Assembly (NCBI RefSeq): GCF_901933205.1
Contig: NC_044573.1
Span: 54,133,993 to 54,197,992 of the forward strand
DNA: 64,000 bases
From: Camarhynchus parvulus
Taxonomy: Eukaryota; Chordata; Aves; Passeriformes; Thraupidae
Reading direction: 5' to 3'
Shown here: piece after piece, positions 37,301 through 50,055 of the stretch
How the letters are laid out: every line of letters starts with the position of its first letter
Numbering within the stretch: the first letter of the stretch is position 1
The notes under the pieces: model-generated
Database searches by the model: none
What the model saw: the letters and a program-made list of their open reading frames with translations, nothing else
Told to the model about the DNA's origin: nothing
Translations under genes and position numbers: made by a program

Positions 37301-38535
37301 GTGCACTTATTCAAAACTGTGCAGATTAGATATTTTGTACAGAAACAACCCATTTCCTAATTCATTCAGAATTACATAGGGGAGCTGGGTAAACTTTGAA
37401 ATATGTGTTTAAAAATGAGCCCCCCTGTTCCCAGAGTGCAGCGTTCCTTGTAAGTAATTCATTGAAGATTAAGTTCTACATCTTGAAAATATGACAAGTT
37501 TGCAGGAGCCGACAATTCTGCATATCCTGGGTTACTTCCATGTTTGTGCTGTTTGCTGAAGCAGTCACTGTTTTGAATACAGATCATGTTATGTGTTCTG
37601 GAATCAGCATCCTTTCTAACCTTATTATGCAATTACCTTCTTGACTGCCACACAAGGAAAAATAAGTTATATTTTTGAGCAGAGGCTTGGAGCAAAACTT
37701 GCAGGATCTCAGATTGTAATATAGTCCTGTTATTACCAATATGCTGTGCATTAATTTTCCTTTGCTTTTCTTTGCACAGGGATTTTTGTCAGTCCCTGGG
37801 CATTTTATTCCTTCTGCTTACTGATCACGACTGCTTCTTGTGTATAACTTCTTTTTAAACATCTGTTTTGAACATCTATTTCATCTATTATCTATCCAAA
37901 GTAACTGGTTTCTTAGCTATTAGTCCATAGTGTTTATTACTTCATCCATTGTTTCTGCTCTGTCTTTATTTCTCTTGAAGAACCATCTTGGCTCATGCTT
38001 GAGAGGGGCAGGCAGGATGGTCAGCAACAGTATCTTCTCTTTCATTTATTTGGTCAGAATTTCCTCTTAAGTTTTTCTGCGTGCCCTATAAATATCAGTT
38101 GTTACAAGGAAAGTACAGGCTGTTTGATGCTGAAGACATGAGCATATGTTCAGTGGCCTCCAATAAATGACCAGGAAAGTACTTTGCCACAGGTGCTAAA
38201 GGAACAGCCCATCTTCCGTTAGTACTGCCTGTGGGCTCAGGCTCGTGCACTTCTCCAATTTTCTTATTTTTTTGAAGTCTCTGATAAAAATACAAAAGAA
38301 AATCCATGATTTTGATAATTCTTCTCTTTTTTTTTTTTAAATAACTATCCCTTAACCTAAAATGTTTTGTATGAGTCTGTAAATCTCTCTCTGCCAACAG
38401 AACCCACAGCTGGTTAGTAAAAATGAGGGGGAGATCACATTGAAGTCAGCAGGGCTGTGTTGTTCAGCATCTCAGTTTCTATGAACAAATGACTGGAAAC
38501 GCTCCAGTGTTACATCCAAGCACTCCTCAGGCTTT
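31361..38535. other. Non-coding stretch, no gene seen
   Basis: Unique AT-rich DNA with a poly-T run near 31600-31615. Stretches such as 34020-34500 and 36300-36540 are free of visible repeats and could hold conserved non-coding elements, but conservation cannot be judged from one sequence. No open frame here resembles a known protein. Confidence 0.6.
33010..33300. repeat. Purine-rich tract
   Basis: About 290 bp in which the plus strand is heavily A/G. The minus strand consequently shows long open frames (32947-33345 and 32991-33290) made largely of Phe, Leu and Ser, which I attribute to the pyrimidine-rich strand. Confidence 0.6.
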
Positions 38536-38566
38536 ACTTAATCTTTTTTGTTTCAAAAGATTAAGT
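38536..38566. other. Perfect 12-bp hairpin
   Basis: ACTTAATCTTTT (38536-38547) and AAAAGATTAAGT (38555-38566) are exact reverse complements separated by a 7-nt loop, TTGTTTC. The stem is AT-rich and too short for a microRNA precursor. It may be an extruding palindrome or a degenerate terminal inverted repeat. Confidence 0.7.
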
Positions 38567-41500
38567 CTGTTCCCAGCTTAACTAAATCAAAACCTTTAAG
38601 CTGCTCCTTTTAGAACCCTCAAGCACCTGAAGGATAAATAGCTTTTAGTTCTGGTAACTCAAGGGTGATGATCAGCTCCTTCAAAGACTGTGTGTGACAG
38701 TGCAGAAAATGTCTTTATTCTGTCAAGTCCAAAATTATCTGCTTGACTGGAAGATGAAAACAGCCTCCAAATGTCTTCAGAAATAAAAACCAAAAAAACC
38801 AAACCAACAACATTTGGGTAAAATGGGATAAATAATGGATTCAGAGTACAGTAAGGTTAGAGTGTTTACTCAGTAGGGCTGTCCTAGTGTCTGAAGCCTT
38901 AAAGCTACAATTTATGTTCAATATTGGTTCAATTTATGCCCTGCAATAATGTATGAAATAAAAATATGTGCAGCATTATAAGAGAAATTTTCCACTCTGC
39001 TGTTAGTAAGCAGGTGAGCTATAGACGTAAAAAACCTGTTCATAATAGTTTCTGGGATCTAGAAACATTTCTTAGCTTCTAACCTGAAAGACTGTGTTTA
39101 CTTGTAAAGGATTTTGAAGAATGAGGCAGGTATGTATCACAACAGAAGATGACCATAAAGAAAGGGGAAAATTGATTAAATGACAGATAAGTTTTCTGTG
39201 CAATCAGAAGACCTGATCTCCTTATTTATACGAAATAGTTCTTTTGCTTTGTTGACTTAACTTTTTTCAGTCTTTCCTGACTAATTGATGTTAGCAGGTA
39301 CTTTGCTCATCAAAGCCATTATTCAAAAATAACTTTATTTTCCCTCTGCAAAGCTCCTTCTGTCTTATCCTGAATTACCTCATTATTCTGTCATTGACTT
39401 AGAGATATTTCTTGCTTTGCAATGTTCATTTATCTCTTAAGTCAATTTCCTTCTCTTTTTTATGAATGGTATGGGTTTTTTTGGTGCTGTTCCTCCAGAA
39501 TTTCTGCCTTACTTCATTTTTTTCACCTTCTTCAGCTGATGATTTCAGTGACCAGTCCTGGAATCAAACAATCAAAACCTCTTTTGCTCTCTACCTAGAC
39601 ATTTATTTTTCTGTTTGTTTGAAATTTCTTGAATAAGTCTAAATGAATTCACTGGTTTCCCCAAAAAGCCTTTCTTTGATGCGTCCTTCATTCCCAGTTT
39701 AAGGCTTTCTACAGCAGTGCTGTGCAGAGCCTGTATGGCACAATACATTATGTGAAGCACAGCGGTGGAACCAGGAAACATTAAATTTCTTAGGATTTGT
39801 TTGAAACTGTTCCAGCTGCATGTGGCCCAGTCTGGGCTAGAGAAGGGCAGCACTCACTTTACAGCACAGGCCCATGTTCTGAGTCCTTTTTCTGCCTCTG
39901 CATAGCAAATGTGTACTCTGGCATATTCTTCAGTCTTGTTGGAGAGGTACAGAACAGCTGTGTATTCATAGACAGCAGGTCTGCTTGCTCTGAGAGTGTG
40001 TGGAAGTGTTCCCTTGCCATGTGTGTTTGAATTCTGTGATGTCTTCATATGTCTCCATCTGCATGGGCTGCAGAGTCTGTGCCAGACTCCAAAGGCAACT
40101 ATCCTTTCCGAAAAAAGAAGCAGTGCCCATTTCCTTCAGAGTGCTCTAAAAGCTGAAATATTACCTAGGAAGCAGAAGCCAAGGTAAAGCATCTTTCTCT
40201 GGAAAATTCAAAGTATCCAAAGAAGTATCTTCTTCTGGAAAATTCAAACCCCATTTAGTTTGCATGCAGGACAGCAGGGTATCTGTTGGCATGGATGAGA
40301 ACAGCATCTGTTGTTCCTTTGTAAGTCTTCTGGGACCATGACATAGTTGGGGACAGAGGGAACAAGGTAAAGAAAGACTGTATCACACACTCCTCTGGGA
40401 GAGGAGATTTCCAGGTGTTAGTCCCCGTTCTGATTAAAATGTCCATGTATTCATTGTCTTAGAAGGGAAATTCCCTAACTTTTGAGGATTACAAGTTTAT
40501 GCTTTGCTTTTTACTATTATGGCTAACTGCTTAGAGGTATTCAATCCACTGCATTATCCACAGTACCCAGAGGAAGAAATTGCAATTACTTCAGTCCTAT
40601 CAGTGAGTGCTTTTGACACTGGGGTTGCCATAATGTAGCAGGCAGACTAGACAGGAGAACTGCAGAATTCAGAACTGCACAGAGCAAATGCAGAAGACAG
40701 TTTTGAGCAACAATATTGAGTCTGAGGCTTGCACGTGCTTTGTAGGATACCTTTGCCCACAGTCAAAGTCTGTATGCAGACTGCAGATCTGTGGGACCAT
40801 GGGCAGTTTTTTCCTTTCCCACTTGCTGTGGAAATGAAGGTGAAAGAGGGAGAATTATTATTCAGTGGGATTTGCCCAACTGTGGGATGAGGGGGAGTCA
40901 GGCATGCATTCAGGTCCCTGAAGCTGTCATGTACCCAACAGTCAGAGCTGCAAATGAAGGAGATAATAGAGGACTATAGCTGTGACATGCTGTATTCAGT
41001 TAAAAAAAACCAAATTTTTTATTAAAATGTAATCTCAACACATTTTTGTACTCAACTTCTCATTTTCTAATGACAGTTGCTTGGAGAGGCACAACTTGTT
41101 CTGTCTGCCCTGACCCACTGGCCCTGTCTATAATTTCTTAGAGGAGTTCAAATCAGGATGTGCCTGGTATGGTGCACTCCCTGTGCATTTCCCTTTTACA
41201 GACCATGCTGTGAACAAGCCCACATCTGGGCAGGCAGTGGAAAAATATTTCCAGATTAAATATAACAACATTCCATAAGCCTGTTTTCCCTATTAAAAGG
41301 AGTTGTGCATGTTTCCAAGTTACTGAAAAGCCTTGTTTTCTCTGTGGGTGTGCAAAATAGATTCAGTGTTAGCTTTTCTTCCTACAAAATATCAGTACAT
41401 ACCTAAGCTTCTCTGCTCCCTGTTAAGCTTGTGCTTGGTGACTTGCTGTCATCCCTCTCCATCCCCGTGAGAAATGGGAACCTAAACAACAGCAGCTTAG

Positions 41501-44500
41501 TTCTTGTGCTCTCTTACCCTTAGCAGCCCAGAATCTTTGCTGTCATTCACACCCCCTCTCTTTGCACTTGGTCAGGATAAACATGCAAACAGCACCTTGA
41601 ACACAGTTTTGGGGGAAGGAGAAATGGTAAACAAAAATATCAAACTGAGCTGCTCTTATTATGTTGCTAGTTTATGGGGGGAAAAAGGAAAAGTAAGTGA
41701 GTAACAGGTCTGTCTCCAAGATTCGCTCATACTGAGAAGTTTTTTTGAGCCTTAGAGAAATATCAGTCTAACGTGTCTTGAGTTGCAGCTGTAATCACCA
41801 CTATAAATAACTGTTTGAAAATCAGTTCCAGGAAAATCTCATATATTTGGAGAGAAAGAAAAATTTTGCACTTGTATCTTGCATGGGAGTAAAACTGAAA
41901 TATGAACAAGCAAGCAATTTGTAACACTTCATCACGTTGGTCTTAAAATGTCTAAGTACAGGGGGCTGCTGTGTCACCCAAAATAAAATCTGCTTCCATA
42001 AACAAGACAAATCAAAGAAATGCCAAACTGAAGATAAACAAAAAGCTCATTCTCACAAAGATTTTTAAGTTTCCGAGGGAGATGGATGCTTGTAATGTGT
42101 GATTCTGCACTAAGAACAATGAAAAAATCAAGGGGCATAAAGCAAGCAAGCAGATGTTCTGCAGTACCAAAGAGGGGGATGAAGATGAGATGAAGAGTGT
42201 TTAGAATTTGGCTTCTGAGTCAAGTCAGAAAAGAGCTCCTGGCAATGGTGCATATCAATACTGAAGGGAGAGCTTCAGAGGGTATGTCAAAGATCACAGC
42301 TCTTTTCAGAGAGGAAGGGTGGTGTTTTGAGATGTAATTTGATTCACTGAGAAACACATCCCTTTAAAGTTTCCTCCTCTTAATAAGTAGTATTTATTAA
42401 TACATAGCATTGGGACAGTGAATTTCTGGTGCCTCAAATATTTATAAGGGAGGAAAAAAAAGTGCATGGAATTGATTTCTGTAAATAAGACACTTTGGCA
42501 GGTGTGAGGACTGACACACATACATGCTTATGTTTGGTGTGTTGTCTTGAAATGAAATGGCGAAGTAGGACATGCATGCAGTTGTAAACAGTATGAGGTT
42601 CCTATCTGATGAACAATGTAATGTGTATGGATTCATTTCCTCTAAATACTTTTCATAGCTGCTTCATCTGGGCTGTTTATAAATTAATCAGATTTTATAT
42701 TAAGACTGTAGGCATCAGGTACTATCTGTCCTCTTCCAAAGATATTTCAGTTAAGAGGTCTGGATCTAAAAAAAAAAGGAAATTGAAAACCAGATGAAGT
42801 TTTTTATCATAGCTGCCATCAAAAGATGACTGCTTTTCTTCTGTGTTAACTGGTCATCTTAACCTGCTATTCAAGTTGGCAGCATACACAGGGCCTATAT
42901 GTGCCCCCATCTCTTTTTCAGTAACAGATACCTATCTTCTGGGTAGCCAGCAAAGAAATCAAAGCCAGACTCTTGGAGGTTTGTATTTGAAGAGCAAGAG
43001 GCAGTGGATACAACCTCGGATATGGGATTTGTTTTCTCTCCTTTGCCCAAGAATAGGATACTCCATCCTTAGGTCTTTTCAAAATGCAACTGTAGAATAT
43101 CTTGTGCAACCTGCTTTTATTAGACCATGTGCTTTTACCATACCCACTATGAGCAGAAGACTGGATTGAATAAATGAGGGAGGTTCCCTTACAATCTGCA
43201 CAGTTCTGCAATTGCTAATAAAGAGTTAACTATGAGAAAGTTACAATAATTTACCTTAATAAAGTGATAGAACTCCTTTTTTAAAATGTTCTCTAGCATC
43301 TGAAAAATGTCCTGTTTATTATTGTACTAAAGCTTTCCTTTGTAAATAGCAAGTAATTAATTTTATTATAGTGCAACTTTCTATTGTAACAAAAGAGTCA
43401 GTGACAGTTCCCTGGAATGGAGAAAAGTAATTAAAACATTTGTTTTTCTGGTTAAAGAATCTGAAAGTTGCTGTAATGACTAACAAATGACTGCTGTCTA
43501 GCACTGCACTGCTGTACTGAAAATGGTAAATAACAAGAATATGAGGACAAGTGACAAGTGCCTGCAGGACATTTGAAGGTGCAGAAGCATTGTCTTAAAA
43601 GTTTTTTTTTTCTTATGTGTGTTCAGTCAGTTTCTGAACTCATGTAAAACTTTTGCATTCACAGTTTCCTTGAGTGAGAATTTACAGCTTATTGCACAGA
43701 GAATCACCTCTCTGGATGTTTTGGGCACAGTATCTGAAACTTCACTAAATGGCATCTGGTTTTGGTACTATTTTCCTTTGGGTGACTATTTACTTTTCAC
43801 ATAACATGAAGTTTTGCAGGTGTCTCTTTTATCTAGCTTATCAGCCATCTTTGTTCCAGGATAAGTTGTTCTAGGCTATTCTTTATATAAATGTCCGTAT
43901 GGGAGTGTGTGATGGTGAAAGATGGGAGAGATGGTGACCACAGCTGTGGGCTGGCATTGATGTCTACTCAACAACAAAAGACTGATTTGAGTAGGCTGAA
44001 TTCCCAGAAGTCAGTGACTGCCAATAGATTTGTATTTATTTTTTGAAGCCTGGCAGGAGGTATTCTCCAGCCTATGAGCCTCCTAATCTTATTGCATTGT
44101 GAGAGTTCCTCTGTGTTAGTACAATCTACCATCTCTGAGGAATCATTAAATACTTCATATACTGGTTTCACAGTGGTGGTCTTTGCTCTACAGCACCAAA
44201 GTCTTACCTGTAACCTAAATAAATATTTGTTTATAATGAATTAAGGAATCAGAGTAAAAATTGATACATAGATTGGAAAAAAATCAAAGGTAAACAAAAT
44301 GAAGCTTCACTCTATACTTGCAAATAAGAATAATTTCTAGCATTTTTAGTGACTCTGTCAAGGTGTTTCCCTCATTCCCTCCTCTTTAATCTGTCTTCTC
44401 TTTTTTTTTTTCCTGACCCCCTTGGTAAAGTTTTCCCTGTCTTTTTCCCATGTTGTACCTTAAACTGCATATTCCACTACTTATGCAATGGGTAGGGTTT

Positions 44501-47500
44501 ACATCTCAACTAAATCTTGAATCTCTTAATGCCACCCCAGTACTGTCTCATTTCTTACAACAGAGACAGTTTTTCTAAACATGGTTCTTTTGCAGCAGCC
44601 CTTCTTAGGGACTGGGACTCCAATTTAGATTTTTCTCTTTCTATCCCTGCATGATGGATGCAAGCAGCTAAAACGTACTAATGAGTGTTGTAGGCAAAGG
44701 GCATGCCAGATCTGTGATCCATTACAGCTTTTGATGAGCATTACTGCTTATACTGCAGTAAGCTGAAACATGAAGCACTATGACTTGTGAAATAAAAAGG
44801 CTTGTGAAAGGTTTTTTTCTTGAAGAAAAATAACTCTGTAACAATAGAGCACATAGCAGTTGTGTGCCTGTCATAATTGCATGTGTGCCTAAATGAGGAC
44901 AGTGACTTTCTCTTAGGTCATGATTTTTATTTTTCAGGATTGGATACATAATTAAAAAGTACATCCGTTGGTAGATAATTATGAAATCTGGACTGGTTTG
45001 TTTGTTTTGTGGTTGTTTTGTTTTTTGTTTTGTTTTTTTTTGATTGGTTGGTTTTGGGCTGACTTTTTTTTTTTGTCATTGAGCAAAAAACCTGTAATGG
45101 TCTTTAGGAGCAGAGGAAATATAATTTCTTTTGTTGGCTCAAGTTCAACAAGAGAGTGCCACAGGACAAGATGGATGAGGGCAGCAGTAAGGAGATATAG
45201 GTGTTTATTTCTAGGTCACTAACTTGAGTCTGATCCAAGTCAATACCACCTGAAATTTCTTGCAAATTGGTAGCTGTTTAGTTAAACATGAAATGGCTTG
45301 GCATTGCCTCTACTACACTGTAATTTCTTTATCATGTTTAGCTTTTGAAGCTGGAATTGCACACATTGTAAAAATAAAAACAACTGCTGGTGTAAGTTTT
45401 CTGCAGTTGAATGGATGGCAATGTTTTATCACAGAAGCAATTCTCCTCAGCAAGTGCTATCTGCAAGACTAAGCCTGCAGCCAGGCCATTCCTGCACAGA
45501 TGGGGATTTTTTAATTGCTTGGGTAGACAACTCCTAACCACAGGGTGAGACACCATTTGACGTGAGGGGTTTTTTTGGGAAGTGGGTAGATAAGATCCTT
45601 AGCAGCTGCAAGTGTGTTCTCCATGTTGATGCTGTCTGGACCACCATTCCATGTGAACCCTCTAGAGACACAAAACCCTGACACAAAGCTCTGTCCCTGT
45701 TTTCATATTACAAAGCCTAGCTTTTTTCAGAATCTTCTTTCCAAAGTGTTTTCAAGACTTCAAGGTATCCAAGTGTTCTTTCTCTGGGCAGGGTTTCCTT
45801 GAAACCCTATTTGCATTCATCAAAGCATTACCAAGTTGGTTGTGTTTGGAACGAAACCTCACTTCACTAGAAAGTTTCTGGCCAGCTGTTCTCCCAACAA
45901 CCTCTGTTTCTAAAGCTGCCTGTGTGAAACTCTATCCTCTCTGAAACCAAAGAACTCAAATGATGGATGAATACAAAATGGTGGAGCTAATATGGTGCAT
46001 GCTGATCTTCTTGGCTTACGCACTAGTCCTTGACATATCACATCCTCTAGCCATCATCTGATACCTGCCTATTTTTGCTGGCTGTTTCAATTGTGAGCTC
46101 TTTCAGGCATAGATGTCTTGCTGCATTTTTCACACTCAGCACTTTTAATTTAAAACTTTAATAATTGCCCTTATTACTTCCATGTAATTCTTGTGACTAA
46201 AGGGAAAGAAGACTTTGCTCAAACTTTGTGCTCCAGCTCTGGCAGCACTCCATGCCTTTCATCCAACCACATCCTATTTACTCAACCTTAGGTGGATTAG
46301 ATTACAAGAGAGGTAAAAGAATAGCTATTAAAAAATTATTAGTATATAATGTTCTCCTGATCTGATATTGAAGAACATTTTCTTTAAGGTCTTATTCAGG
46401 TACAATTTAGATTTGTTGAGGTCCCTGAATTACTGTTTGCTTTCCAGAGTAGTTGCAATTTGCTCACATCTATGTGATGGAGTTCTTTATGTGTACCAAA
46501 ATTTAAAAAATAAATTAAAAATCACAGGAGCTTATCCGTTTAGAAATTTTCAGCTCTGGTAGTGGACAAAATGGTGTTGGTCTCCTCTATAGTATATCTA
46601 AAGATCCAGAAGTGACATCTTTTACCTCACTGATATCTTTTACAGCAGCCCAACCATGATGATTTTATTAGGTTTGCATGTAATTTACCAAGTGTTTGTC
46701 CTTTCACAGGGCAGGCTATGCAAGCAAACTCTAGCTTTGTGCTCATTCCTCAGTTCACAGGTAATGTGTAGTACTGAATTGCAAATGGTTTTTCACAGGG
46801 AATCTAGGATGAATTAAATGTTTTTGGTGGAGGGGTTGCAGGGATAAAGGGCTATTAAAGGTAATTTTATGCATGCACTGAGAAAAAAGAACTTTTGTTC
46901 TCCATTTTATTTTAATTTCTTCAAGACCAGAAAAGCTCAAAATTATTTTACTTAGTACAGACACAGCAGAAATCTTAATTATGAAAGAAGGCTGTAATAA
47001 ATCAGAAACCTCTGCATTAAAAAAGTGGTTTATAATTTGAAAAAAATGTGTAGGAACTTCCAAAACTCCAAAGGGTAGCCTGGTGTGCATTAGGGTCACA
47101 GATGCAAGGGGAACTGCCTGTGATGGGGCACATAGGCTTGTGCCATACGGTTTATATCCCCCAAGATAATATATATATATGTAAAATACAGAGTTTCAGA
47201 TTTCTGGATAGCATAGTTGAACTTTTAAGAAAGTGATGGTCATTTCTAGATGCCTGAGGCCTGACCGAGAGTATTTCAATGCTACTGCAGTACAGCATAC
47301 AGTGCAATTTGCAATACCCCACAAGTTCCTTCATTAGCAGAGGTGAGATGCCAGGCTGCCTGATCAACTTTGTACAAATGAAAGGAGAAAGGAGGGTGAG
47401 AGAGCCCTAGCTGGGGTGAGGACCTTGTGGCATTATTCAAGGTCGTGGTGTCTATTTCAGGCCAAAAAGAGCTTAGAAAGGTGGCCAGTGATCTGCTACA

Positions 47501-47519
47501 GCACCACTCAGTTTCCAAC
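38567..47519. other. Non-coding stretch, no gene seen
   Basis: Unique AT-rich DNA. An A/C-rich tract at 38780-38813 (AAAACC and AAACC units) is the complement type of the T/G tracts. A pyrimidine-rich tract lies at about 44366-44460. A short (AT)n run lies near 47168-47180. Open frames such as 42843-43169 have no recognisable domain. Confidence 0.6.
44992..45076. repeat. T/G-only low-complexity tract
   Basis: About 85 bp almost entirely T and G on the plus strand, with TTTTG and GGTTG units and T runs of 8-11. Same composition and orientation as the tracts near 23160 and 54170. Confidence 0.85.
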
Positions 47520-47529
47520 ATGGTCTACT

Positions 47530-49980
47530 CTGAAGCCTGTAACCCAGGAAGAAGAGGTAGATGACTTATTCTATAAGCAGCTAGATAATGTTTCAAGATC
47601 ATCAGCCCTTGTTCTTGTAGGTGACTTCAACCTACCAGACATCTGCTGGGAAATTAATACAGCAGCAAAGAGTCAGTCCAGAAAATTCTTAGAATGTATG
47701 GAGGACAACTTTTTGTTGCAGTTGGTGGGTGAACCCACCAGGGAAGGGACTATGTTAGATCTGCTGTTTGCAAATAGAGATGGGCTGGTGGGAGATGTGG
47801 TGGTTGGAGGTCTCTTGGGGCAGAGTGATCATGAAATAATAGAGTTCTCAACATTTGGTGGAGTCAGGAGGAGCGCCAGTAAGACTCTTGCATTAGACTT
47901 CCTGAGGGCAGACTTTGGCCTGTTTAGGAGACTTATTCAGAGCGTCCCTTGGGAAGCAGCCCTTAAAAACAAAGGAGTTCAGGAAAGCTGGGCATGCCTC
48001 AAAACAGAGATCTTGACGGCACAGGAACAGACTGTCCCTGTGTGCTGAAAGATCAGTCAATGGGGTAAACATCCAGCCTGGCTGGGCAAGGAGATTTTGG
48101 AGGAACTTAAGAATAAAAAGAGGATGTATCAGCATTGGAAGGAGGGTCAGGTCTCTAAGGAAGTATTCAAGAAGGCCACTAGAGCATGCAGAAAAAAAAT
48201 TAGGGAGGCCAAAGCTCAGTTTGAATTTAGAATGGCGACTTCTGTAAAGTATAATAAAAAATGTTTTTACAAATACATTAATGCTAGAAGGAGGGGTAAG
48301 ACCAGCCTTTGTTCTTTATTGGACAAGGGAGGAAACTTATTATCTGGAGACGAGGAGAAGGCAGAAGTGCTTAATGCCTACTTTGCCTCAGTTTTTAGTG
48401 GGAAGATGATGTGCCCTCAAGACACCTGCCCACCTGGGCTGGTAGATGGTGTCAGGGAGCAGAACGGTCCCCCCATTATCCAAGAGGAGTCACTCAAAGA
48501 ACTACTGAAATGCTTGGATGTTCCTAAATCTATGGGACCAGACGAGATCCACCCCAGGGTAATGAGAGAGCTGGCAAATGAGCTTGCAAAGCCGCTCTCC
48601 ATAATTTACCAACAGTCCTGGTTCACTGGTGAGGTTCCGGATGACTGGAAGCTGGCCAATGTGACACCCATTCACAAAAAGGGTGCAAAGGAAGATCCTG
48701 GTAATTATAGACCAGTCAGCCTGACCTCAGTACCTGGGAAAATAATGGAACAGTTTATATTAAGTGCCATCACAAAGAATTTACAGGATGGCCAGGGTAT
48801 CAGACCCAGTCAGCATGGGTTTAGGAGGGGTAGGTCATGTTTAACCAACCTGGTCACCTTTTATGACCAGGTAACCCACCTAGTGGGTGCAGGAAAGGCT
48901 GTAGATGTTGTTTATTTGGATTTCAGCAAGGCCTTTGACACTGTCTCCCACAGCAGACTCCTAGACAAGCTGGCAGCCCGTGGCTTGGACAGGAGCACTC
49001 TTTGCTGGGTTAGGAACTGGCTGCATGGCCGGGCCCAGAGAGTGGTGGTGAATGGTGCTGCATCCAGCTGGCGGCCAGTCACTAGTGGTGTCCCTCAGGG
49101 TTCTGTACTGGGACCAATTCTGTTTAATATTTTTATCGATGACATGGATGAGGGTTTAGGGTCTTTCATTAGCAAATTTGCAGATGACACTAAGCTGGGA
49201 CCATGTGTCGATCTATTAGGGAGACAGAGGGCTTTGCAGAGGGACTTGGAACGGTTGGATGGATGGGCAGAGTTTAACAGGATGAAGTTCAATAAGTCCA
49301 AGTGCCGAGTCCTGCACTTTGGCCACAATAACCCCCTGCAACGTTACAGACTGGGGACGGTGTGGCTGGACAGTGCTCAGGTGGAAAGGGACCTGGGGGT
49401 GCTGGTTGACAGCCGGCTGAACATGAGCCAGCAGTGTGCCCAGGTGGCCAAGAAGGCCAATGGCATCCTGGCCTGTATCAGGAATGGTGTGGCCAGCAGG
49501 AGCAGAGAGGTCATTCTTCCCCTGTACTCGGCACTGGTGAGGCCACACCTTGAGTATTGCATCCAATTCTGGGCCCCTCAGTTTAGGAAGGATGTTGAGA
49601 TGCTTGAGCGTGTCCAAAGAAGAGCAACGAGGCTGGTGAGGGGCTTGGAACACAAGCCGTATGAAGAATGACTGAGGGAGCTGGGGTTGTTCAGCCTGGA
49701 GAAAAGGAGACTCAGAGGTGACCTTATCACTCTCTTCAACTTCCTGAAGGGTGGCTGTGGTGAGCTGGGGATCGGTCTCTTTCTCCGGGCAACAACAGAC
49801 AGAACAAGAGGACACAGTCTCAAACTGCGCCAAGGGAGATACAGGCTAGAATTAAGGAGGAAGTTTTTCACAGAAAGAGTGGTCAAATACTGGAATCATC
49901 TTCCCAGGGAGGTGGTGGAGTCACCATCCCTTGATGTGTTTAAAAAAAGACTGGATCTGGCACTTGGTGCCATGATCTAG
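47530..49980 (+). pseudogene. CR1 ORF2 (endonuclease/reverse transcriptase), broken
   Basis: One continuous reading frame covers all pieces (47416-48048, 48097-49671, 49687-49980). It is interrupted only by TGA at 48046-48048 and TGA at 49669-49671 and ends at TAG 49978-49980. The endonuclease half keeps VGDFN (47617-47631), LDLLFAN and SDH (47824-47832), the catalytic Asp/His of APE-type nucleases. The reverse transcriptase keeps motif A LDFSKAFD (catalytic Asp at 48919), motif [12 protein letters not shown] (from 49084) and motif C FADD (49177-49188). Downstream are the CR1-type conserved stretches ending near [15 protein letters not shown]. The enzyme would nick target DNA and copy its own RNA. 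Both stops fall where the family usually has Arg CGA, so each is one CpG C-to-T change. The N-terminal endonuclease residues are missing, so the copy cannot be autonomous. Confidence 0.93.
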
Positions 49981-50055
49981 TTGAAGTGTTAGAAGATGGG
50001 TTGGACTCGATGATCTTAAAGGTCTCTTCCAACCTAGAAATTCTGTGATTCTGTA
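49981..50055 (+). other. CR1 3' UTR and octamer tail
   Basis: About 75 bp follow the ORF2 stop. The stretch contains the conserved block recognised by the CR1 reverse transcriptase in the family (GGACTCGATGATCTTAAAGG followed by TCTCTTCCAACC) and ends in two tandem octamers. CR1 ends in short tandem octamers instead of a poly(A) tail, and that is what is seen. Confidence 0.9.

Larger units (their letters stand above)
47520..50055 (+). mobile_element. CR1 LINE retrotransposon, 5'-truncated, long copy
   Basis: This is a non-LTR retrotransposon of the CR1 (jockey-like) group. It begins inside the endonuclease domain, runs through the whole reverse transcriptase and C-terminal region, and ends with a very short 3' UTR. 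The UTR carries the diagnostic CR1 end: GGTTGGACTCGATGATCTTA, then a pyrimidine block, then the octamers ATTCTGTG (50040-50047) and ATTCTGTA (50048-50055). A complete CR1 is about 4.5 kb, so roughly the 3' half is present. Such 5' truncation is typical of target-primed reverse transcription. The left boundary is approximate, because similarity to the family fades upstream of codons for ...TQEEEVDD (about 47550). The element is clearly richer in G+C than its flanks. No target-site duplication is obvious, as is usual for CR1. Confidence 0.95.

Noticed and set aside
49216..49833. Long minus-strand open frame of 205 codons
   Set aside because: It lies entirely antisense to the conserved CR1 ORF2 and 3' coding region. 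The sense frame explains the sequence.
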